A stretch of DNA of 34,351 nt from contig JBCDCZ010000010.1 of the NCBI GenBank assembly GCA_039180865.1, positions 1 through 34,351 of the forward strand, given 5' to 3'. Shown here in pieces: positions 29,856-34,351 of the stretch (position 1 is the first letter of the stretch; each line of letters begins with the position of its first letter). The stretch comes from JBCDCU01 sp039180865 (GTDB taxonomy: Bacteria > Pseudomonadota > Alphaproteobacteria > Rhizobiales > JACESI01). Made by a program: the position numbers and the translations under genes. The notes beneath the pieces are model-generated. The model made no database searches. It was not told the DNA's origin and saw only the letters and a list, made by a program, of their open reading frames with translations.

Positions 29856-31250
29856 ATGGATCAACGTGTTGACAGCTTCAAACACAGGAAGTCGCTTACC
29901 TCTCGACTGAAGCAGGCGTTCAATCTGCGCTCGTTGTGGCGGTGGGTGATGCCGAAGAGCCTCTATGCTCGGGCGCTGATCATTATCATTGCACCGATCC
30001 TGATCCTCCAATCGGTGCTCGCCTTCGTATTCATGGAGCGGCATTGGAATACGGTCACGCGCAGGTTGTCGGCGGCCGTGACAAGCGACATCGCAGCCCT
30101 TCTGCAGATGATGGAGGCTTATCCCGGGGAGGAAGATCTCGACTTCATTACAAGCATTGCGCGTGAACAACTCAATCTGAACATGGTTGTTCTTCCGCCT
30201 GACCCCTTGCCAGCACCTGCCCCTAAACCCTTTTTCACCCTTCTCGACAGAACGCTCTCAGATGAGATCCGCCAACGGATCGGAAAGCCCTACTGGATCG
30301 ATACGGTTGGAAGATCGAACATTGTCGAAATCAGAATTCAGCTCGACAATGCCGTCGTACAGATCTTCGCGCGCCGCTCGCAAACCTATGCTTCAAACTC
30401 CCATATTTTCCTCTTGTGGATGGGTGGCACTGCGATGGTGCTCCTGGTGATCGCGATCATATTCATGCGCAACCAAATTCGCCCCATCCAGAGACTTGCC
30501 AATGCGGCGGAGGACTTCGGTAAAGGGCGGGACCATCCTGATTTTCGACCTGCAGGCGCGCTGGAAGTGCGTCGTGCCAGCTACGCTTTCCTGAAAATGC
30601 GGGCTCGTATTCAGCGTCAGATCGAACAGCGTACTGCGATGCTTGCAGGCGTCAGTCATGATCTCAGAACCATTCTGACGCGTTTTCGACTCCAGCTCGC
30701 AATTCTCGGAAACAGAGCCGACATCAAGGAAATGGAACAAGACGTTGTCGAGATGCAGACAATGCTGGAAGGATATCTCGACTTCGCCAAAGGCGATGTC
30801 GAAGAAGAGGAAAGCCAGCTTATTGATCTGGAGGCTCTCCTCGACGATCTGCGCGGACACGCCGTCCATGCCGGCGCAAAGGTCAATGTATCAACCGAAG
30901 GGCGAAGCCATGTCCAGGTGCGGCCAGGTGCTCTCAAAAGATGTCTTACCAATCTGGTCGGCAACGCAGCGAAGTTCGCAGGCGTCATCCAGATATCCTG
31001 CATCAACCGGGATGGCTGGCTGACCGTTATCGTTGACGATAATGGCCCTGGAATTCCGGAAGACGAGAGAAAGAACGTCTTTCGACCCTTTTACCGGATC
31101 GATCGTGCCAGAAGTCAGAACAAGGAAACATCGGGCACAGGACTGGGTCTCGCGATTGCATTGGACTTTGCACGCGGCCATGGCGGAGACATTACGCTTG
31201 GCGACAGTCCCCTTGGCGGCCTCAGAGCCATCGTTTCAATTCCAGTTTAG
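29856..31250 (+). CDS. Membrane sensor histidine kinase, EnvZ-like
   Basis: The kinase (464 residues) has membrane segments at about 38-60 and 184-204, a periplasmic loop between them, a HAMP linker (about 205-258), a phospho-acceptor region MLAGVSHDLRTILTRFRL with His268, and an ATPase domain with the N box LVGNAAKFA, the G1 box DNGPGIP and the G2 box GTGLGLAIAL. It is the probable partner of the preceding regulator (65-base gap). The H box has Ile where EnvZ-type kinases usually have Pro (HDLRTP). An upstream TTG at 29850 adds only two residues. It is convergent with csaA, leaving 14 bases between stops and no visible terminator. Confidence 0.95.
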   Translation: MDQRVDSFKHRKSLTSRLKQAFNLRSLWRWVMPKSLYARALIIIIAPILILQSVLAFVFMERHWNTVTRRLSAAVTSDIAALLQMMEAYPGEEDLDFITSIAREQLNLNMVVLPPDPLPAPAPKPFFTLLDRTLSDEIRQRIGKPYWIDTVGRSNIVEIRIQLDNAVVQIFARRSQTYASNSHIFLLWMGGTAMVLLVIAIIFMRNQIRPIQRLANAAEDFGKGRDHPDFRPAGALEVRRASYAFLKMRARIQRQIEQRTAMLAGVSHDLRTILTRFRLQLAILGNRADIKEMEQDVVEMQTMLEGYLDFAKGDVEEEESQLIDLEALLDDLRGHAVHAGAKVNVSTEGRSHVQVRPGALKRCLTNLVGNAAKFAGVIQISCINRDGWLTVIVDDNGPGIPEDERKNVFRPFYRIDRARSQNKETSGTGLGLAIALDFARGHGGDITLGDSPLGGLRAIVSIPV

Positions 31251-31264
31251 CGACGAACGGTTGG

Positions 31265-31606
31265 TTAATGCATGCGTGCGCCATTGGGCACGTCTCGCTC
31301 AACTGCTGCAAGCACGATATCCCCATTCTCGTCCGAAAATCCGAGTGTTAAAACTTCAGAGCGCACAGGGCCGATCTGGCGTGGCGGAAAGTTCACCACC
31401 GCCATCACTTTCCGTCCGACCAGGTTCTCGGTCGTATAATGGATGGTGATTTGTGCCGATGTTTTCTTGACGCCGATCTCGTCGCCGAAATCAATTTGGA
31501 GTTTATAGGCGGGTTTGCGCGCTTCTGGAAACTCTTCCGCTTTGATGATCGTTCCAACCCTGATGTCAACTTTTAGAAAGTCATCAAATGCTATTTCGTC
31601 GCTCAC
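31265..31606 (-). CDS. csaA: CsaA-type tRNA-binding protein
   Basis: The 113-residue protein is one OB-fold tRNA-binding domain of the kind at the C-terminus of methionyl-tRNA synthetase and in Bacillus CsaA. Diagnostic stretches are FLKVDIRVGTIIKAEEFPEA, YKLQIDFG and GRKVMAVVNFPPRQIGPVRS, ending in SEVLTLGF. CsaA homodimers bind tRNA-like RNA and have been reported to have a chaperone or export-related activity. The gene is the last of a minus-strand group, 17 bases behind the TetR gene. Confidence 0.93.
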   Translation of the reverse strand: MSDEIAFDDFLKVDIRVGTIIKAEEFPEARKPAYKLQIDFGDEIGVKKTSAQITIHYTTENLVGRKVMAVVNFPPRQIGPVRSEVLTLGFSDENGDIVLAAVERDVPNGARMH

Positions 31607-31623
31607 TTACGCCCCTCCGTATA

Positions 31624-32280
31624 TCATACCTGTTCATCCACGACATCTTCCACAGAGCGGGCTCGCCTGCGTGTCTTGAAACGGCGCAACGGTGCAAGGA
31701 AGCTCGACAGCTGATCAAAACGGCGCATATTGCGCTCGCCCTTCCGCAACTCACGATCAAGTTTTGCCATCGTCTTTGCCATGCTTTCATCATCATCGAC
31801 GAACGTTTTCATCACGCGCCCAAACACCATTGCGGTTCCCTGGACCCTCACAGCCCCGTCCATGCCGCCGGTATTGATATTCGCTGCATTCAGCATCCAT
31901 GTCATGGAAACGAGGAGGACCCGGTTAAACTGCGCAGCCAATGAAAGATCACGGTCTGCGGCCCGTATCATGGCGCGAAGGGCAGCTTTATGCGGAGCAA
32001 GCTGGTCGAAACGCGAAAGGAGAATGTCCATGAGGCGCTCGCGCGGAAGCTCTTCGGACACCTCTTTGTCGATTTCGTCGAGAACAGCTTCATCAATCTG
32101 CCTTGAGAAAGCCGAGACAAGAGCGATTTTTCCGTCAAAGTGACGCCGGAACTCCGACAGCGAGATGCCGGCATGATCCGCGATGCGCGAAAGCGTTACA
32201 TCGTCCCAGGTCTCTTCGGAAAGTAGCGTCAGGAAGCTCTCGATAATCTTATTGTGCGTCTCGGTCTCGGCCATTTTCAT
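31624..32280 (-). CDS. TetR-family transcriptional regulator
   Basis: The 218-residue protein begins with a TetR helix-turn-helix (ETWDDVTLSRIADHAGISLS, then EFRRHFDGKIALVSAF; residues about 18-53) and has a helical C-terminal ligand-binding and dimerisation domain of no class I can assign. The tail is very basic (RFKTRRRARSVEDVV). It lies inside a group with proC upstream (56 bases) and csaA downstream (17 bases), so it is probably co-transcribed with them, and its target may lie elsewhere. Either ATG (32280 or 32274) could be used. The C-terminal basic stretch is unusual for TetR proteins. Confidence 0.85.
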   Translation of the reverse strand: MKMAETETHNKIIESFLTLLSEETWDDVTLSRIADHAGISLSEFRRHFDGKIALVSAFSRQIDEAVLDEIDKEVSEELPRERLMDILLSRFDQLAPHKAALRAMIRAADRDLSLAAQFNRVLLVSMTWMLNAANINTGGMDGAVRVQGTAMVFGRVMKTFVDDDESMAKTMAKLDRELRKGERNMRRFDQLSSFLAPLRRFKTRRRARSVEDVVDEQV

Positions 32281-32336
32281 CCCGTCCCGTGCTGATTGAT
32301 AATGTGCAGCAAAAAGTAAGTCTCAGCCTGCCCGTT

Positions 32337-33176
32337 TCAATCGGCAAGCTCTTTCGCGCGGCGTTTTGCAGCATCGACTGCGCGCTCCATGAGAGCCGTA
32401 AGCCCGTCATTCGCCATAAGAACGGACAGGGCGGCAGCGGTTGTACCTCCGGGAGATGTCACATTTTGACGAAGTTCGAAAGCTTCCAGGTCGGATTGAT
32501 AGAGGAGTTCCCCCGCCCCCTCAACGGTTGCACGGGCAAGTTTCATGGCGAGCGGATCGGATATTCCTGCTTTGCGGGCGGCATCAGCAAGGGCTTCAAC
32601 CATATGGAAAACATATGCAGGGCCTGATCCGGAAACCGCGGTCACTGCGTCGATCAAATCCTCTTCATACACCCAGTCGAAAGCACCTGTAACAGACAAA
32701 AGCTTTGCAACAAGGTCTCGACCAGCATCATCGATGTCAGGCGTTGCATAACCGATTGTAATCCCCCGCCCGACCTGCGCGGGCGTGTTCGGCATTGCCC
32801 GCACAATTGGAGTGGTCTCGCTAAAGAATTTTCTGAACACCGAAACCGGCGTGCCGGCAGCAACTGAGACAACGATCGTTTGACCCGAACCGTCGTTCTG
32901 GATGAGGGGCGCAAGGTTCGGAAGGACATCCGCCATCATCTGCGGCTTGATCGCGACAATAACGATAGATGCAAGAAGGTCATGTGGCGGGCTTTGGTGG
33001 TGAGCGACACCATTGTCTTCTACGAGCGCCGACATTTCCGGCGACAGCACCGGATCGAGGATACAGAAATTCTCCCCCGACTCGGATTGAAGCCATCCCG
33101 ATAGCAAAGCGCCGCCCATTTTTCCGGCGCCAACGAGGACAATCGGCCGATCCTTACTTAATGTTCGCTCGACCAT
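32337..33176 (-). CDS. proC: Pyrroline-5-carboxylate reductase
   Basis: ProC reduces pyrroline-5-carboxylate to proline with NAD(P)H, the last step of proline synthesis. The 279-residue protein has the N-terminal Rossmann motif IVLVGAGKMGGALLSGW, a MPNTPAQVGRG segment, and the family signature in AVSGSGPAYVFHMVEALADA and RQNVTSPGGTTAAALSVL. Its length is normal. GGAGG eight bases before the ATG supports the start. The YbjN gene ends 24 bases upstream, so the two are very likely in one transcript. Confidence 0.97.
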   Translation of the reverse strand: MVERTLSKDRPIVLVGAGKMGGALLSGWLQSESGENFCILDPVLSPEMSALVEDNGVAHHQSPPHDLLASIVIVAIKPQMMADVLPNLAPLIQNDGSGQTIVVSVAAGTPVSVFRKFFSETTPIVRAMPNTPAQVGRGITIGYATPDIDDAGRDLVAKLLSVTGAFDWVYEEDLIDAVTAVSGSGPAYVFHMVEALADAARKAGISDPLAMKLARATVEGAGELLYQSDLEAFELRQNVTSPGGTTAAALSVLMANDGLTALMERAVDAAKRRAKELAD

Positions 33177-33200
33177 TCTCGTATCCTCCCGAGGGAGGCG

Positions 33201-33704
33201 CTACGCCTCGCCCTTCGTCTCAAACATTGCCGCAGCCAGCGCGTCTTTCGCGTCATTACCTGCCCAGAGAACAAATTGGAATGCCTGAAAGTACTGCTCG
33301 CAAGAAACAAGCGCATTTTCCAGCATGGCCTCAACCTGACGGGTCGCGGGTTCAACGCCACCGGCGAGGGGAAGTGTATGACGGAAAATGACCAGATTGT
33401 CCTTGCGCCACCATTCGAAATGACCTGCCCACATCTGCTCGTTTATCAACGCCAACAGGCGAAGAATTTCCTGATTGCGTTCACTCTTAAAGGCAAGCTC
33501 AAAACCGCATGCGAGATGGAGAGATTCAACTTCGTCCATCCATGAGAAAGACACATTATATTCCGACCAGCGCCCGACAACAGCGATGGTGATTTCATCA
33601 TCGGTCGAACGCTCAAATGCCCAATCGTTAAAGCCCGCGATCGCCTCTATAACGTCGACGGGGTTGGAATGCCTTTGCTCATCGTTGATATGGACGAAGG
33701 TCAT
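33201..33704 (-). CDS. YbjN-domain protein
   Basis: The 167-residue protein is of the YbjN type, related in fold to type III secretion chaperones. The N-terminus has NPVDVIEAIAGFNDWAFERS, and the core contains FSWMDEVESLHLACGFELAF, with NEQMWAGHFEWW and a C-terminal LENALVSCEQYFQAFQFVLW. Its molecular role is not established, though E. coli YbjN is linked to stress and motility. The ATG at 33704 is chosen because AAGGAAAGG precedes it by six bases; an upstream in-frame start at 33752 adds 16 residues. Its place directly ahead of proC is, as I recall, conserved in rhizobia. Confidence 0.88.
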   Translation of the reverse strand: MTFVHINDEQRHSNPVDVIEAIAGFNDWAFERSTDDEITIAVVGRWSEYNVSFSWMDEVESLHLACGFELAFKSERNQEILRLLALINEQMWAGHFEWWRKDNLVIFRHTLPLAGGVEPATRQVEAMLENALVSCEQYFQAFQFVLWAGNDAKDALAAAMFETKGEA

Positions 33705-34042
33705 TGAATGCCTTTCCTTAAGGTCGCAAGGAAGCACCGCGCCCGAAAGCACGCCGAAAAACCCTGCAGGGAAACTGGACTTTGCCGCAAATTGATTCGG
33801 CTGGAACCATCAACGGCAGTGTTGCAAAATTGACTCACGTAACTCTATGGAATCTCGAATCAATTCTCACTTTGACTATAGGGGCTGCGAGTCATTCGGC
33901 CTAGAATTTTTCGCTGCGACGACCCGGAAGCTGTGGAAATTAACCGTTCGTTAGGGATAATAGATTCGGCCTGTCAACCGGCATAACGTTCTTTTCCGGG
34001 GACAAAACTAGTCGGAAAAATCACCCAACCGATTCAAAAGAC
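33705..34042 (-). promoter_or_regulatory. Intergenic region with candidate promoter for ybjN-proC group
   Basis: No ORF is supported in these 338 bases. On the minus strand TTGACA (33972-33977) is followed after 17 bases by CTAACG (33949-33954), a fair match that would give a leader of about 240 bases. An inverted repeat TTTTCCG (33992-33998) and CGGAAAA (34013-34019) may mark the end of the upstream UbiK-like transcript. The motif ATTCGGCCT appears twice (near 33895 and 33965). Confidence 0.35.
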
Positions 34043-34309
34043 TCAGCTTTTTGGATCCTGTTTAGCAAGCTTTTCTTCGAGCTCAGCGAGCCTTTCAGAA
34101 AGCTTGTCATTTTCCTCACGTGCCTTGACGGCCATTGCACGAACCGCATCAAACTCTTCACGACTCACCATATCGAGTTCGTTCAGGAAACGTTCGAATT
34201 GGGCCTTGATGACCGTGTCTGCCTCACGCCGAACACCTTGCGCGACATCGGCAACATCGGTCATCAGCTTGGCAAATTCGTCAAGGAGACGGTTTCTCGT
34301 ATCACTCAT
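34043..34309 (-). CDS. UbiK-family accessory factor (BMFP)
   Basis: The 88-residue protein matches the BMFP/YqiC group, now called UbiK, an accessory factor of aerobic ubiquinone synthesis that binds lipids and UbiJ in gammaproteobacteria. It starts with RNRLLDEFAKLMTDVADVAQ and ends with a coiled coil (REENDKLSERLAELEEKLAK), the family's two-part layout. GAGG five bases before the ATG at 34309 fixes the start; the in-frame GTG at 34312 is less likely. It appears to be separated from the ybjN group by a 338-base gap with its own promoter-like signal. Confidence 0.9.
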   Translation of the reverse strand: MSDTRNRLLDEFAKLMTDVADVAQGVRREADTVIKAQFERFLNELDMVSREEFDAVRAMAVKAREENDKLSERLAELEEKLAKQDPKS

Positions 34310-34351
34310 CACATCCTCACTTGTCTCTCTCGCAAGCTAGGTATTCTCAAT

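Noticed and set aside
31624..32280. TetR gene as a COQ9-like ubiquinone protein, given a UbiK-like gene nearby
   Set aside because: The C-terminal half lacks the COQ9 sequence pattern, and the N-terminal helix-turn-helix is a normal TetR one.
1..34351. tRNA, rRNA, CRISPR, insertion sequences or prophage
   Set aside because: No tRNA-like cloverleaf signals, regular spaced repeats, transposase or phage genes were seen in any intergenic region or frame.

Overview
The window looks like an ordinary chromosomal (core) segment of an alphaproteobacterium, most likely a member of the Hyphomicrobiales (Rhizobiales). I infer this from gene families and order, not from a database search. Clues are carB without an adjacent carA, followed by greA, an ELM1-family gene, trxB and a LysR gene in the order I know from rhizobia (trxB-lsrB); a petP/petR-type MarR + OmpR pair beside ilvE; a BA14K-family protein; a UvrB with a long N-terminal extension; and a ybjN-proC-csaA cluster next to a UbiK/BMFP gene. 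Base composition by eye is in the low to mid 50s % GC. I see no rRNA, tRNA, insertion sequence, phage, attachment site or CRISPR array.

Layout. (1) 1-7543: a small XRE-type regulator, then carB, greA, an ELM1-family gene, trxB and a LysR regulator, all on the + strand. (2) 7701-10666: a nitrate/nitrite-sensor chemoreceptor ending in a PilZ domain, convergent with a glutathione S-transferase gene whose stop codon overlaps the chemoreceptor stop. (3) 10889-15611: aspartate aminotransferase + GNAT acetyltransferase, Tat-exported MsrP, then a secreted PQQ-type sugar dehydrogenase + DUF1499 protein. (4) 15663-19791: uvrB, mscL and a secreted alpha/beta-hydrolase-like protein. (5) 20084-24936: an enolase-superfamily sugar-acid dehydratase/racemase-like gene with an apparent 23-codon leader ORF coupled by ATGA, a membrane GGDEF-EAL protein, and a convergent class I aminotransferase. 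(6) 25325-27251: two small secreted basic low-complexity proteins (an Arg/Gly/Phe-rich one and a His/Arg/Tyr-rich BA14K protein) and a cold-shock protein. (7) 27367-31250: ilvE divergent from petP-petR-histidine kinase. (8) 31265-34309: a minus-strand group ubiK-like, ybjN, proC, tetR, csaA.

How the parts may work together. Amino-acid and nucleotide metabolism is the main theme (carB, aspC-type aminotransferase, a second aminotransferase, ilvE, proC). A second theme is redox and envelope protein quality (trxB with an lsrB-like regulator, msrP, GST). A third is c-di-GMP: the GGDEF-EAL protein could make or degrade the ligand that the PilZ domain of the chemoreceptor is built to bind. No single obviously new multi-gene system stands out. 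The most interesting points are the cysteine-free LsrB-like regulator, the NIT-MCP-PilZ fusion, the enolase-family protein with a non-canonical metal-ligand position and coupled leader ORF, a strong dyad ahead of msrP (which lacks msrQ next to it), a terminator-like hairpin just before carB, and the pair of secreted low-complexity cationic proteins.
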